From: Alteromonas sp. V450
GTDB lineage: Bacteria; Pseudomonadota; Gammaproteobacteria; Enterobacterales; Alteromonadaceae
NCBI RefSeq assembly: GCF_001885075.1
Contig: NZ_MODU01000004.1
Coordinates: forward strand, 3,534,001 to 3,598,000
Direction of reading: 5' to 3'
Length of the DNA: 64,000 nucleotides
Part shown: positions 48,144-57,995 of the stretch, piece by piece
How the letters are laid out: each line of letters opens with the position of its first letter
Position numbering within the stretch: position 1 is the stretch's first letter
Notes under the pieces: model-generated
What the model was told of the DNA's origin: nothing
Database searches by the model: none
Seen by the model: the letters and a program-made list of their open reading frames with translations, nothing else
Position numbers and translations under genes: made by a program

Positions 48144-49601
48144 TTAGGCTTCTTTTTTATAAAGCTCTAACGAAAACTCTGCCTTTTGGTTAAACACCAC
48201 GCGGTTAACAATAAGCGCAAAGGCTACGCAGCCAATAAGGGTTGCAAACATAAGGTGTATATAATGAAGGCCAAACGGTGCATATAAAGGTGAAGCTTCA
48301 AAGCTCATTAATGCATAAATGGAAACGCCGAACAACACTGCACCAATGGCCGCAAACGCATGCACGTTTCTAAACAGTAGGCCAACAATGAATACCGAAA
48401 GAATAGGCATACTTAATAGACCGTAAAGCTTCTGCACTAGGTTAATAATACTATCAGCTTGTTGGTATACGGGGATTAGTGCTAGCGATACTAAGCACAA
48501 TAAAATAGTCACGTAGCCACTTAGCTTAGACACATTAGGTGTTTTGTTAATATAGCTTTCGTGAATGTCGCACACATAGAGCGCCGTGGCTGAATTCAAG
48601 TTACTGTTGAATGTGGTTAATACCGCAGCTGCCATGGCCGCTGCGAATACGCCAGAAAGCCAATCGGGCAATACCGTGGCAACAATTTTTCCGTAAGCAC
48701 TATCGCCAATATCTCCAAATAGCTTGTATGAAACGATACCTGGAATAACAATAATGGCAGGTACAATAAGCAAGCGGATGCCGGCTGCAGCGAATACACC
48801 TTTTTGTGCCTCTTTTAATGAGGGGGCCGCCATAGCGCGCTGAGTAATAACCTGGTTAGTTCCCCAGTAGAACATTTGAATGAAAATCATACCGGTAAGC
48901 AAGGTATGCCAAGGGATCGGAGATTCATCATCGCCAATTAACGTAAGGCGCTCCTGCGGAATGCCATCAAAGTTATAGTCGATGGCTTGAAGCGCCAGAA
49001 TAACCACCAGTACGGCCATAGTTAAAAGAAGCACGCCCGAATAGGTATCAGATACAGCAACAGCTCGTAGACCGCCGAAGATAGCGTAAAGGGCGCCAAC
49101 GATAACAAAGATAACCGCAATGTACATAAGCGGTAGTTCAACGTTAAACATAGACTGCATGAACAATGACCCAGAATAAATTACCGCTGGGCAGAAAATG
49201 AGTGCACTACCGGCGAAAAACAAAGCACTAATTACTGCTCGGATATGCTTGTCGTGATAGCGCTGCTCTAGTAGTTCTGTTGTGGTTGTACACTTGAACT
49301 TGTAGTACACAGGCAGAAATACTTTTGCCAGTACGAAAAGGCCTACGACGGCTGCTAGTTCCCATAGGGCTAACAAGGCCATTTGGTTACCGTTCATCCC
49401 TACTAGCTGATCGGTACTTAAGTTGGTGAGCGTAATACTACCTGCAACGAAATACCAAGCTAGACCACCGCCTGCAAGAAAGTATTCGCGGTTTTGGTTT
49501 TGTGCATTTCTATTTTGTCCGCGGCAACTTAAATAGGTTAGAAAACCAATTAAAGCAGTCACAAAGACAAAAACAGACACCTGAATAGTGCTGGAAAACA
49601 T
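48144..49601 (-). CDS. SLC5 sodium:sugar symporter
   Basis: This 485-residue inner-membrane transporter of the solute:sodium symporter family has about 13 helices. The first helices with LTNLSTDQLVGMNGNQMA and the TTTELLEQRYHDKHIRA loop match sugar symporters such as SglT. Its place between SapC and the alpha-galactosidase genes suggests galactose or an alpha-galactoside as substrate. It starts about 20 bases after the SapC-like gene. Confidence 0.9.
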   Translation of the reverse strand: MFSSTIQVSVFVFVTALIGFLTYLSCRGQNRNAQNQNREYFLAGGGLAWYFVAGSITLTNLSTDQLVGMNGNQMALLALWELAAVVGLFVLAKVFLPVYYKFKCTTTTELLEQRYHDKHIRAVISALFFAGSALIFCPAVIYSGSLFMQSMFNVELPLMYIAVIFVIVGALYAIFGGLRAVAVSDTYSGVLLLTMAVLVVILALQAIDYNFDGIPQERLTLIGDDESPIPWHTLLTGMIFIQMFYWGTNQVITQRAMAAPSLKEAQKGVFAAAGIRLLIVPAIIVIPGIVSYKLFGDIGDSAYGKIVATVLPDWLSGVFAAAMAAAVLTTFNSNLNSATALYVCDIHESYINKTPNVSKLSGYVTILLCLVSLALIPVYQQADSIINLVQKLYGLLSMPILSVFIVGLLFRNVHAFAAIGAVLFGVSIYALMSFEASPLYAPFGLHYIHLMFATLIGCVAFALIVNRVVFNQKAEFSLELYKKEA

Positions 49602-49621
49602 GTTTTACTCCTAGAGGACAG

Positions 49622-50371
49622 TTATGACTTGCTGGTTTCGAACTTAATGTTGTTTACAGCGCGATCAGGGAATTTAGTGTTATGAAGACGAATAACGCGG
49701 TTCACTTGCAAAATAGAGCCGAGAATATTGAAAAGCACGTTGAGCAGGCCCTTTTGATTCAAACTAGCCAGCTCTTCACCCGTAAGGCTTTGCAAGCGTT
49801 GTTCATTCACCGTAGCTAGCCCGCCTACACGCTGATTGGTGTTGTCTTTGTACTCTATAATCAAGTCAACGGTATGAATAAGCCCCATCTCGCTAATTTG
49901 ATTCATCATTACAGCGGTTTGCTGCATGGCGGCAACGCGTTCTTCTAGCAATTTCTTTTTATTATCTAAGTATGCAGTAGGGCGCTTGGAAGGTAAAAAA
50001 AGTGCTTCACCGTTCTGAGAAGAAACAGCTGGCGAGTCGACATCAACTAATACTTCTTGCTGCTGAGCATCATTTCCCAATCGTACGATAAAAGGTAAGG
50101 TGCGAAGACTAAGCGGTGCATAGTGACCAAGCCATGTACCTTGTGTTTCAAACACGTTTTCTTGGGGAGCTAGGCCGCACAGGGCCGAAATTGTCCAATA
50201 CTGTGCTTCAGTAGATTTACTGAAAAACAGAGGGAAGTCACTAGATGCTTGAACGGCCTCCTTTATCTCAATGTTGAGAAGATGAAATTTCGAATAAGTA
50301 CTAGCAAGCTTGCTCTCATCAATAGTAAGAGCACTGTGGGTATCAGCCGATAAGGTTTCAAATGTTGGCAT
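49622..50371 (-). CDS. SapC-family protein
   Basis: This 249-residue cytoplasmic-looking protein resembles the SapC family (PF07277) by its HYAPLSLRTLPFIVRLGND segment and the long NKKKLLEERVAAMQQTAVMM helix. The family is named for a Campylobacter S-layer-locus protein, but its role is unknown. In marine bacteria it recurs beside TonB-dependent receptors and halogenase-like proteins, as here. It is 13 bases after the halogenase-like gene. Confidence 0.8.
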   Translation of the reverse strand: MPTFETLSADTHSALTIDESKLASTYSKFHLLNIEIKEAVQASSDFPLFFSKSTEAQYWTISALCGLAPQENVFETQGTWLGHYAPLSLRTLPFIVRLGNDAQQQEVLVDVDSPAVSSQNGEALFLPSKRPTAYLDNKKKLLEERVAAMQQTAVMMNQISEMGLIHTVDLIIEYKDNTNQRVGGLATVNEQRLQSLTGEELASLNQKGLLNVLFNILGSILQVNRVIRLHNTKFPDRAVNNIKFETSKS

Positions 50372-50384
50372 ATTATAGTTCTCG

Positions 50385-51917
50385 TTAGCTTGCTAACCAC
50401 TGCTCAATGTAGTCGCGGTGATTAGGTAAGCTGCTCAGTTTTTGCTGCGTGATTAGCTGATTTTGCTGGATGACCTTGTCAGCTAGGTCACGGTCGTTGT
50501 AGAAATGAGACTGCAAAGAAAAGTCTGGAGAAAATCCCATTCCATATAGTACGTACTGATAGCTGGCGGCAGGAAAAAGCTCTATTGCCGCTGAAAAATC
50601 AGCAATTTGAGGGCCGCGATACTTCCAAATTTCCAAATCTTCTTTTAAAGAGTCGGGGATAGAAGCCGCATCGCGATTGGCAACCCAGTAAGGTTCACTG
50701 CGTTGGTTGAAAATATAATGGAGTTTTAAAAAGTCGATAATGCGCTGCCAGCGATAGTTCATTTGCTTGTTAAAGCGCTGGCTAACGATAGGCATCGCTG
50801 ATTCTGGCAATGGCATTTGCTCTGCAATATAACGTGCTGAAATCTCGATAAGCATTAGGGCTGTTGCCTCTAATGGCTCTACAAACCCTGCGGAAAGACC
50901 CACGCCAATGCAGTTGCCTTTCCAAATACGCTTTTTGTAACCAGAGTTAAAGCGAATTGTGCGCGCTTTTAAATCACCGTGTTTGTCACCCACGTACTCA
51001 CGCAATACTTCTTCCGCTCGTTCGTCGGTAGTAAATTCGGTGGAATAAACATGGCCTACACCTCTTCGAGAAGATAAACCAATATCCCAAATCCAGCCTG
51101 CTTCTTGCGCTGTTGCTTGGGTATAGGGCTTTATTTCGAAGTCTTCTTCGTGGGGTACATGAAGGGCAAGTGCAGAGTTATTAAATAGCACATCGTCTGT
51201 GGAGACAACGCTTTCACCGAGGGTTTCGCCAAGCAATAGTGAGCGAAAACCAGAACAGTCGACAAATAAATCAGCTTTCAGAGCCATGCCGTTGTTAAGG
51301 GTAACGCTTTCAATATGTTCGTTTGAGGTTGCGGCTACGTTTTCTACCGTGGCGACAATGTGTTTAACGCCTAGCTCCGTTTTGCTGAAGTCTCGTAACA
51401 TGTCAGCAAATGCACCAGCATCTAAATGGTACGCATAGTTAGACTGCGCGCTGCTGTATTCCTGTTCATTAAGCGTGCGAGGCGCCATGTTGCGCTCACA
51501 GACGTGCTGCTGAAAGTTAGTGGCGTTGGCAAAATTTGCAATATCGCCTACGTAGGGGGCCATCTCAACACGTCCATAGCCTAGCGGAACGGTAAAAGGG
51601 TGGTAATAAAAGTCACCGTCGCCATTTACCCAATTAACAAATTTACCGCCCTGCTTGAATGCAGCACTGCAGCGTCTGAATACTTCTTTTTCAGAAAGGC
51701 CAATGTCTTTTAGCGTGTTGCGCATTGTTGGCCACGTACCTTCACCTACGCCGACAGTAGGAATGTCACTGGATTCGACTAAAGTTATGTCTAAGCCACA
51801 TTCACCCGCTGCTACCTTGTGTTTAGCCGCGACGATAGCGGCTGTAAGCCAGCCAGCGGTGCCGCCACCAACAATGACGATACGCTGTTTTTGAGATGTA
51901 TGAGATGAATGGTTCAT
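50385..51917 (-). CDS. Flavin-dependent tryptophan halogenase-like protein
   Basis: This 510-residue FAD-dependent protein belongs to the tryptophan 7-halogenase family. The FAD-binding GGGTAGW is at residues 17-23. The catalytic lysine equivalent is K88 (SAAFKQGGKFVNW), and a conserved Glu lies in AGFVEPLEAT (345-350). The WxWxIP motif is WIWDIG (273-278), with Gly for Pro, so true halogenation is uncertain. It sits between the receptor and SapC genes, a frequent grouping in TonB-dependent uptake loci. A chloride or flavin-reductase partner gene is not present. Confidence 0.85.
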   Translation of the reverse strand: MNHSSHTSQKQRIVIVGGGTAGWLTAAIVAAKHKVAAGECGLDITLVESSDIPTVGVGEGTWPTMRNTLKDIGLSEKEVFRRCSAAFKQGGKFVNWVNGDGDFYYHPFTVPLGYGRVEMAPYVGDIANFANATNFQQHVCERNMAPRTLNEQEYSSAQSNYAYHLDAGAFADMLRDFSKTELGVKHIVATVENVAATSNEHIESVTLNNGMALKADLFVDCSGFRSLLLGETLGESVVSTDDVLFNNSALALHVPHEEDFEIKPYTQATAQEAGWIWDIGLSSRRGVGHVYSTEFTTDERAEEVLREYVGDKHGDLKARTIRFNSGYKKRIWKGNCIGVGLSAGFVEPLEATALMLIEISARYIAEQMPLPESAMPIVSQRFNKQMNYRWQRIIDFLKLHYIFNQRSEPYWVANRDAASIPDSLKEDLEIWKYRGPQIADFSAAIELFPAASYQYVLYGMGFSPDFSLQSHFYNDRDLADKVIQQNQLITQQKLSSLPNHRDYIEQWLAS

Positions 51918-52040
51918 GAAACAACACTGCTTAAATGGAATTATGACTGTTTTCTACATTTATCCATAAACGTACTCGTTTTGCCAATAGGTTTATGGAT
52001 AAATGGCAGGGTTTTACCCCTGCCAAAACACACACAAATC

Positions 52041-54851
52041 TTAGAAAGAGCCTCGGATACCTACAGAGTAGCGGGCACCGTTGTCTTCAATTGAGTAAAT
52101 TTGGTCTGGGAAGCGGCCTACTTGCGTAAGTTCTTCTTCAGTCACGTTAATACCTTCAACGAATACTGTTAGGTACTCGTTGATGTCGTAACTAGCACTT
52201 ACATCCCACTGACCGTAAGTTTCAGTAGTAATTGGCTCGCCTGTCGCGCCGCCAACTTCAGTGTTATCTAGTGCAAATAGGAACGACTCACGGTTGTTAA
52301 ACGCTACACGTGCCTGGAACGCATCGCGCTCGTAGAACACGATAAGGTTTTGTGAATCACCCAGACCTGCTAGCGCAAACGTCTGCGTTGTATCGCCAGA
52401 TACTTCTGCATCACTGTTAACTACAGTTGCGTTAGCGGTTACACCAAAGCCGTTGTCCCATACGTGGGTAATCGCTACTTCGTAGCCATTAACTGTTGCT
52501 GTTTCGCCGTTTTGAGGGCGAGTAACGGTATACACTTCGCTCGCACCATTAAGCTCTTCAGTGTCAGCCACTACGTCGCGGTCCGGATTTTGTGGGTCAA
52601 GCGATACACCAGGTGCACAGTCTGCTGCTGCGCATCGGAAGTCACCTGCAAGACGGTCTGTCATCGCGTAAGTTTCGTTGCCTGAAAGTGTAACAATGAA
52701 GTCTTCTACTTCTTTGCTAAATACTGCAAACGAGAATACAGAATCATCGCTGTAATACCATTCAAACGATAGATCCCAGTTTTCAGCGCTAAATGGCTTA
52801 AGATCAGGGTTACCACCGCTTGCTTGAAGGTTCTGACGTCGAGGCTCACCAAAAGTGGTAGCTGGAGACATCTGTGACATCGTAGGGCGCGTCAAAGAAT
52901 CGTAGCGCGAGAAACGCACAATCATATCTTCCTGCACTTCTAATTTAACGTTCAAGCTAGGTAGAAGGTTAGCGTACGACGATGTGCCCGTAATCTCTTC
53001 TGCTGGGGCGAATACATTGGAGAATAAGGTTAAGTCAGTAGTTGGAACAATATCTGAAACAAATGCCTGTACCGCTGACACAGCAACGCTGGTTTCCTCA
53101 TAACGAGCACCAAAGTTCATGGTTAACGGCATATCACCGATGTCATAACCAAACTCGAAGTTTGCATAAATTGCAGTCACGTCTTCTTCGATGTTGTAGT
53201 AGTTAGGTTGAAGCGTTGGTACTACTGGCGCGCCTTGAGAAGCAAGGTAATCTAGGTATGCATCGCCATCGTACGTGTACCACGTGTCAATCAGGCCGCT
53301 AAAGAAGTTGTTCGCGGTGAACGGACGAATGTTCAGCTCATCGATTGGCGCTGCTGTGCCATAACCACAGAATGCACATTGTGATGCAAACTCTTGGAAG
53401 ACGAACTTCTCACGCTCTGAACGCAAAATACCGAAGTCAACTTTGCGGAAAACGTCAGAATCAGCTAGGTAAGTGAAGTCAGCTTTGTATTCTGTTACTT
53501 CGTCTTCAGACGCAACAACGTTACCTAAGTCATTATAGTGAAGGCGGTTTAGCGAAATATCAGGTAATTGACCATTGCCAAAGCCATCGTGAATTACAGT
53601 AGGTGTACCACCCGTGCTGTCAAACTCGTAGTTGTTAATAATACCTACAACGTTAAAGCGACCTTCGCCAGCAACGTCGTTTTCCGCTTCAGATGTTGAT
53701 ACATCGAACGTTGCTGAAAGGGCGTCAGTTACTTGCCAATCAACATTTAAACCGAACCCTTTGTTGGTAACATCACGTACACCACGGGTAGACGATACGA
53801 AGTCAGATGCTGGATTACCGCTACCTTGGTGTAGGTCAATTTCCTGCGTAAATTGTACAGCCGTACCAAACTCAGAAATAGTGGCAGAACCTACGCGGTC
53901 TGGCTCAAACCAAGACGCTAGGTCGGTTACTTGTGAATCCACTTCAAATTTCGATACAAAACCGTCTAAGGTAATCGTGACATCGTCAGATGGTGCGAAC
54001 TGCGCTACAAGCGACGCATTGGTACGAGTTCTATCTTGCTGGTCAACAACCTGATCCCAGTTTCGAGGAAGGTAAACGTTTGAAGCGATGACACCGTCGT
54101 TCCTGTTTGACAACGTTAGGCCTGGACGCCAGCCCGCTGTTTGGATACGGTTAATTTGAACTTGACGCTCTTGGTGAGAGACCGCAAGAAGTAAACCGAA
54201 TTTGTCATCGGCGAATGTGTTACTCACCAAGAATGAAGCCTGAGGAGAGGTTTCTTCTGATAGTGTTTCATAAACACCTTTAACACTACCTACTGCTTGG
54301 AAACCATCATAGTCAAACGGACGTGCAGTTGAAACATTGATGGTTGAGCCGATGCCTCCTGACTGAAGATTTGCAACGCCACTTTTATAGATGTTAGCAC
54401 CAGTAATTTGGTCAGCAGCAAGTACGTCGAAATTAAATGCACGGCCTGCATCATCTGTAGCCAGTTGGCGACCGTTCACAAGTACGGTGTTGAATTGAGG
54501 GCCAAAACCACGAACCGTAACTTTTTGGCCTTCACCGCCATTGCGGTCGATAGAAACACCAGTGATACGCTGCAGTGACTCCGCAACGTTCAAGTCCGGG
54601 AATTTACCCAGATCTTCTGCTGCGATACCATCTGAAACAGCCAGGTTTTCCTTTTTGTCAGACATTGCTCTTTTCAAGCTGCTAACAATGCCGCGGACTT
54701 CAATAACTTCAACGGGTGCATCGTTTACATTTTGAGTGTCAGCGTCTTGTGAGAATGCAACTGGTGCGTGTAGGGCAGAGGCGATAGCAACACCTAAAAG
54801 TGAGCGTTTCGCGATAGGGCCTAACTGTGATGTGTTAATTTTATGTGTCAC
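52041..54851 (-). CDS. TonB-dependent receptor
   Basis: This 936-residue outer-membrane receptor imports a ligand using TonB energy. It has a signal peptide (about residues 1-35, ending AFS), a plug domain with AEDLGKFPDLNVAESLQRITGVSI and TVRGFGPQFNTVLVNGRQLAT, and a large beta-barrel ending in aromatic RYSVGIRGSF. The sequence is typical of the TonB-Xanth-Caul group, which often takes up carbohydrates. The context points to an alpha-galactoside ligand. It is first in an operon and has a GalR-type operator about 170 bases upstream. Confidence 0.95.
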   Translation of the reverse strand: MTHKINTSQLGPIAKRSLLGVAIASALHAPVAFSQDADTQNVNDAPVEVIEVRGIVSSLKRAMSDKKENLAVSDGIAAEDLGKFPDLNVAESLQRITGVSIDRNGGEGQKVTVRGFGPQFNTVLVNGRQLATDDAGRAFNFDVLAADQITGANIYKSGVANLQSGGIGSTINVSTARPFDYDGFQAVGSVKGVYETLSEETSPQASFLVSNTFADDKFGLLLAVSHQERQVQINRIQTAGWRPGLTLSNRNDGVIASNVYLPRNWDQVVDQQDRTRTNASLVAQFAPSDDVTITLDGFVSKFEVDSQVTDLASWFEPDRVGSATISEFGTAVQFTQEIDLHQGSGNPASDFVSSTRGVRDVTNKGFGLNVDWQVTDALSATFDVSTSEAENDVAGEGRFNVVGIINNYEFDSTGGTPTVIHDGFGNGQLPDISLNRLHYNDLGNVVASEDEVTEYKADFTYLADSDVFRKVDFGILRSEREKFVFQEFASQCAFCGYGTAAPIDELNIRPFTANNFFSGLIDTWYTYDGDAYLDYLASQGAPVVPTLQPNYYNIEEDVTAIYANFEFGYDIGDMPLTMNFGARYEETSVAVSAVQAFVSDIVPTTDLTLFSNVFAPAEEITGTSSYANLLPSLNVKLEVQEDMIVRFSRYDSLTRPTMSQMSPATTFGEPRRQNLQASGGNPDLKPFSAENWDLSFEWYYSDDSVFSFAVFSKEVEDFIVTLSGNETYAMTDRLAGDFRCAAADCAPGVSLDPQNPDRDVVADTEELNGASEVYTVTRPQNGETATVNGYEVAITHVWDNGFGVTANATVVNSDAEVSGDTTQTFALAGLGDSQNLIVFYERDAFQARVAFNNRESFLFALDNTEVGGATGEPITTETYGQWDVSASYDINEYLTVFVEGINVTEEELTQVGRFPDQIYSIEDNGARYSVGIRGSF

Positions 54852-55021
54852 TCTGTTTTCTCCGTGAGTAGGCTACGTTTTAACGTACTTTGCACTTAAA
54901 TTACGTTTTTAGTGTGTGCGGATCAAGCTTATTAACATTACTTTTACACATTTAACGTTATATTTTCTTGCTTATTATTTGTAACTATATGAAAAGTATA
55001 ACATTTATTATTTAAGGTAAA

Positions 55022-55039
55022 AGGTGAAACGTTTACCTT
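55022..55039. promoter_or_regulatory. GalR-type operator before the TonB-dependent receptor gene
   Basis: AGGTGAAACGTTTACCTT has the AAACGTTT core with a near-palindromic flank. It lies about 170 bases upstream of the receptor start. Confidence 0.65.
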
Positions 55040-55102
55040 AGATCCAATACTAGCACAAAATGACAATGTAATTACAATGTTATAAAAAAATTTTTTGGTA
55101 TA

Positions 55103-55133
55103 AAAAAAGTGCGGGTTATTACCGCACTTTTTT
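55103..55133 (-). terminator. Terminator after glpK
   Basis: AAAAAAGTGCGG (55103-55114) is perfectly complementary to CCGCACTTTTTT (55122-55133) across a seven-base loop. The T-rich side on the minus strand ends glpK transcripts. Confidence 0.92.
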
Positions 55134-55157
55134 AACAATCAGATATTTAAGCAGTTT

Positions 55158-56642
55158 TTAACTGCAACGGATGCGCTCGACCGCTTCTTTCCAGCTATCG
55201 TATGCTTTGTCGCGCTCTTGTTTTGATAATCTCGGTGTGAAAACGCTATCACTCGTCCAGCATTGCGTAAGATCATCGATTGAAGAGAAAACACCTGCTT
55301 GTAATCCGGCGAGAAATGCAGCACCAAGCGCAGTAGTCTCAGTAATTTCAGGGCGTTCTACCTCAGCGCCTAAAATGTCTGACAAAAATCCCATCACCCA
55401 GTCGTTGCGAGACATACCTCCATCTACACGAATGGTAGTGGGGCGTGCTCCGTCGCTTTCCATCGCTTTTTGAAGGTCCTTAGTTTGATAGCAAACGGAT
55501 TGTAGCCCCGCCGCGACTATTTCACTGATCCCGGTATCTCGGGTTAGGCCTAAAATGGCGCCGCGAGCATCTGGGTCCCAATAAGGTGCACCAAGGCCTG
55601 TAAATGCGGGTACTAAAAATACGCCGTTATCTCGCCGTGCGCGTTGCGCCAAGGCTTCTGACTCTGCGGCATCGTCAATTAGTTTGAGACCGTCGCGAAG
55701 CCACTGAACGGTCGCGCCAGCCATAAATATACTGCCTTCGAGAGCATAAGTAGTTTTTCCGTCTAGTCGATAACCGACCGTTGTAAGTAATCGGTTTTTC
55801 GATTGAAGCGGTGCGTCGCCAGTATTAAGGATCATAAAGCAACCGGTACCGTAAGTACTTTTAGCCATGCCTTTTTCGAAACAAGCTTGACCAACTAACG
55901 CAGCTTGTTGATCTCCAGCAACACCTTGTATAGGAATAGCTTTTCCGATGATGTCTTCTTTAATTACACCGAAGTCTGCGGCACAGTCCATAACTTCTGG
56001 CAGCATTGCAGCTGGGATATTGAATTTTTCAAGTAGTTTGGCGTCCCAGCACTGATTGTGTATGTCAAATAGCATGGTTCGAGATGCATTGGTTGCGTCT
56101 GTTCTATGAGAAGTGCCGCCAGTTAGGCGCCATATAAGAAAGGTATCTACCGTACCGAAAAGTAAGTCACCGTTCGCTGCTTGTTGGCGCGCACCCTCTA
56201 CATTATCTAAAATCCACGCAACTTTAGTGGCGGAGAAATAGGGGTCGAGCAACAGCCCTGTGGTGTCTGTAATATAAGAGACAAACCCCTCATCTTCGCT
56301 TAACTCACGGCAAAGTTGTGCAGTGCGCCTGTCTTGCCAGACAATCGCGGGGTATACGGGCTTACCTGTGCTTTTGTTCCAAACCAATGTTGTCTCGCGT
56401 TGGTTCGTTATACCAACAGACGCAATATCAGACGGCGCTAAATTACATTTTTTAAAAACTTCCTTCAGGGTAGTGACAACACTTTCCCAAATTTCCTCTG
56501 GATCATGTTCTACCCAGCCATCCTTAGGATATTTTTGCGAAAACTCCTGTTGAGCGATGGCTTCAATACTGCCTTTCGGAGAGAAAATAATGCTGCGAGA
56601 GCTTGTTGTGCCTTGGTCAATGGCAAGAATATGTTGTCCCAT
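55158..56642 (-). CDS. glpK: Glycerol kinase
   Basis: GlpK phosphorylates glycerol with ATP. The 494-residue FGGY-family kinase has the [12 protein letters not shown] phosphate loop, the [12 protein letters not shown] and [12 protein letters not shown] segments, and the [14 protein letters not shown]-terminal motif. I chose ATG 56642 because AGGAG precedes it; an in-frame start at 56669 lies within the leader. It is divergent from glpR and shares a GlpR-operator region. No glpF transporter gene is near. Confidence 0.96.
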   Translation of the reverse strand: MGQHILAIDQGTTSSRSIIFSPKGSIEAIAQQEFSQKYPKDGWVEHDPEEIWESVVTTLKEVFKKCNLAPSDIASVGITNQRETTLVWNKSTGKPVYPAIVWQDRRTAQLCRELSEDEGFVSYITDTTGLLLDPYFSATKVAWILDNVEGARQQAANGDLLFGTVDTFLIWRLTGGTSHRTDATNASRTMLFDIHNQCWDAKLLEKFNIPAAMLPEVMDCAADFGVIKEDIIGKAIPIQGVAGDQQAALVGQACFEKGMAKSTYGTGCFMILNTGDAPLQSKNRLLTTVGYRLDGKTTYALEGSIFMAGATVQWLRDGLKLIDDAAESEALAQRARRDNGVFLVPAFTGLGAPYWDPDARGAILGLTRDTGISEIVAAGLQSVCYQTKDLQKAMESDGARPTTIRVDGGMSRNDWVMGFLSDILGAEVERPEITETTALGAAFLAGLQAGVFSSIDDLTQCWTSDSVFTPRLSKQERDKAYDSWKEAVERIRCS

Positions 56643-56704
56643 AAGGTCACTCCTAAAGATAATTTTCATAGAGTTTGCATCATTTACAGATGTTTAACAA
56701 CGGC

Positions 56705-56724
56705 ATATTTTCGAAAACGAACAT
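56705..56724. promoter_or_regulatory. GlpR operator in the glpK-glpR spacer
   Basis: ATATTTTCGAAAACGAACAT is a close palindrome fitting the GlpR pattern (ATGTTCG-N4-CGAACAT form). It lies between the divergent glpK and glpR genes. A second, weaker half-site TTTTTCGTTTTAT follows at about 56729-56741. Confidence 0.7.
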
Positions 56725-56800
56725 TTGTTTTTCGTTTTATCGTGGGAACTTCGTCTTTAAGCACGTATAATTGATTGAATTTTGTTTTTTTTGAGGATGA

Positions 56801-57562
56801 ATGATGAACCAAACACAAAGACACGAAAAAATTGTTGGGCTAATAAAGCAGCACGGTTTTATGTCTATTGATGATTTGGTTAGTGCATGTGACGTTACGC
56901 CTCAAACAATTCGAAGAGACTTAAATCAGCTGGCAGAAAATGGTGTAGTCAGTCGCTACCACGGCGGCGCGGGTTTGAACCGAAGCTGGGAAAACACACC
57001 TTACCAAGAGCGTAAAACACAAAATAGTGAAGTAAAAGAGAAAATTGCAGAAGCCGTAGCGGCTATGATCCCCGATGGTGCTTCTTTATTTATCAACATA
57101 GGCACTACCACTGAACTTATTGCTACAAAGCTGCTTAACCATAAAAACTTGCACGTTGTTACGAACAACATTCACGTAGCTACTATTTTGTCGGCTAAAG
57201 AAGACTTCTCCGTCATTATCGCTGCCGGTGAAGTACGTTACCGCGACGGTGGTATCATTGGTGAAGCAACCTGCGATTTTATCAGTCAATTTCGCATGGA
57301 CTATGGCATTATCGGAATCAGTGGTATTAGCTCAGACGGCGCGTTGCTTGATTTTGACTTTAGGGAAGTTAAAGTTTCACAAGCCATTTTAGAACATACT
57401 CAACATGTTATTCTCGCCGCTGATTACAGCAAATTCGAACGTCGAGCTATGGTCGAACAAGGTCATATTTCACAAGTTGATTGCTTAGTTTGTGATAAAA
57501 CGCCACCTGCTAGCATAAGCAAAATTATTAAAGAAAATAACATTACTTTTGTGAAAGCATAG
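56801..57562 (+). CDS. glpR: DeoR-family glycerol-3-phosphate repressor GlpR
   Basis: This 253-residue DeoR-family repressor has an N-terminal winged helix (SIDDLVSACDVTPQTIRRDLNQLAE) and a C-terminal sugar-phosphate-sensing domain with the DGASLFINIGTTTE segment. It should bind the operators between glpK and glpR and before glpD, released by glycerol 3-phosphate. GAGG precedes the ATG; the next codon is also ATG. Confidence 0.92.
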   Translation: MMNQTQRHEKIVGLIKQHGFMSIDDLVSACDVTPQTIRRDLNQLAENGVVSRYHGGAGLNRSWENTPYQERKTQNSEVKEKIAEAVAAMIPDGASLFINIGTTTELIATKLLNHKNLHVVTNNIHVATILSAKEDFSVIIAAGEVRYRDGGIIGEATCDFISQFRMDYGIIGISGISSDGALLDFDFREVKVSQAILEHTQHVILAADYSKFERRAMVEQGHISQVDCLVCDKTPPASISKIIKENNITFVKA

Positions 57563-57892
57563 TGAGAGTCAAACTTTGCTCGAGTTCATTTTTCAAGGTT
57601 ACTAAACCATATTCGGTGTGCCTCGATCAAAATCGCATTCTTTCAACAAAACTCATACAGCAAAGCTCAACACACTCTAGTTGCCAACATACACCCTGTG
57701 AGCACTCCAAAGTCTAGTGTTCGTAGTCTGGCCTTCCTTACTTTTGCGTGCTTTATATAAAAACTGAACTCAGGTATCACGAAGTTTATATAAAGCCAGA
57801 ATGCATAGATAACTGAACACGCATTATGCACTGCCAAGTATCCTACTTACTACGGAATGAACAATAAACAGCATGATTGCGTAATTTTCTTT

Positions 57893-57911
57893 AATGTTCG
57901 TAAATGTTCGT
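57893..57911. promoter_or_regulatory. GlpR-like direct repeats before glpD
   Basis: AATGTTCG occurs twice (about 57893-57900 and 57903-57910) as direct repeats one helical turn apart. The sequence is the GlpR half-site, and it lies just upstream of the glpD -35. Confidence 0.6.
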
Positions 57912-57917
57912 TTTGTG

Positions 57918-57946
57918 TTGACATGTTTTCTTTTTGGTTGTCAAAT
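57918..57946 (+). promoter_or_regulatory. Predicted sigma-70 promoter of glpD
   Basis: A perfect -35 TTGACA (57918-57923) is followed after 17 bases by TCAAAT (57941-57946) as a -10. It lies 50 bases upstream of the glpD start and abuts the GlpR-like repeats. Confidence 0.65.
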
Positions 57947-57995
57947 AGTCAACAATCTAACCAGAGTAATGTGAAGCGTAGTAGGGGCAAAAGCA

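Larger units (their letters stand above)
54852..55157. other. Receptor promoter region
   Basis: This 306-base AT-rich stretch between glpK and the TonB-dependent receptor gene holds the GalR-type operator at 55022-55039 and the glpK terminator at 55103-55133. No gene is supported. Confidence 0.5.
57563..57995. other. glpR-glpD spacer with terminator-like repeat and glpD promoter
   Basis: This 433-base spacer contains a 12-bp inverted repeat, GCTTTATATAAA (57750-57761) and TTTATATAAAGC (57785-57796), then GlpR-type repeats and the glpD promoter. I see no gene in it. Confidence 0.5.

Noticed and set aside
53632..54054. 140-residue open frame on the plus strand
   Set aside because: It is antisense to the TonB-dependent receptor and shows only codon-shadow composition.
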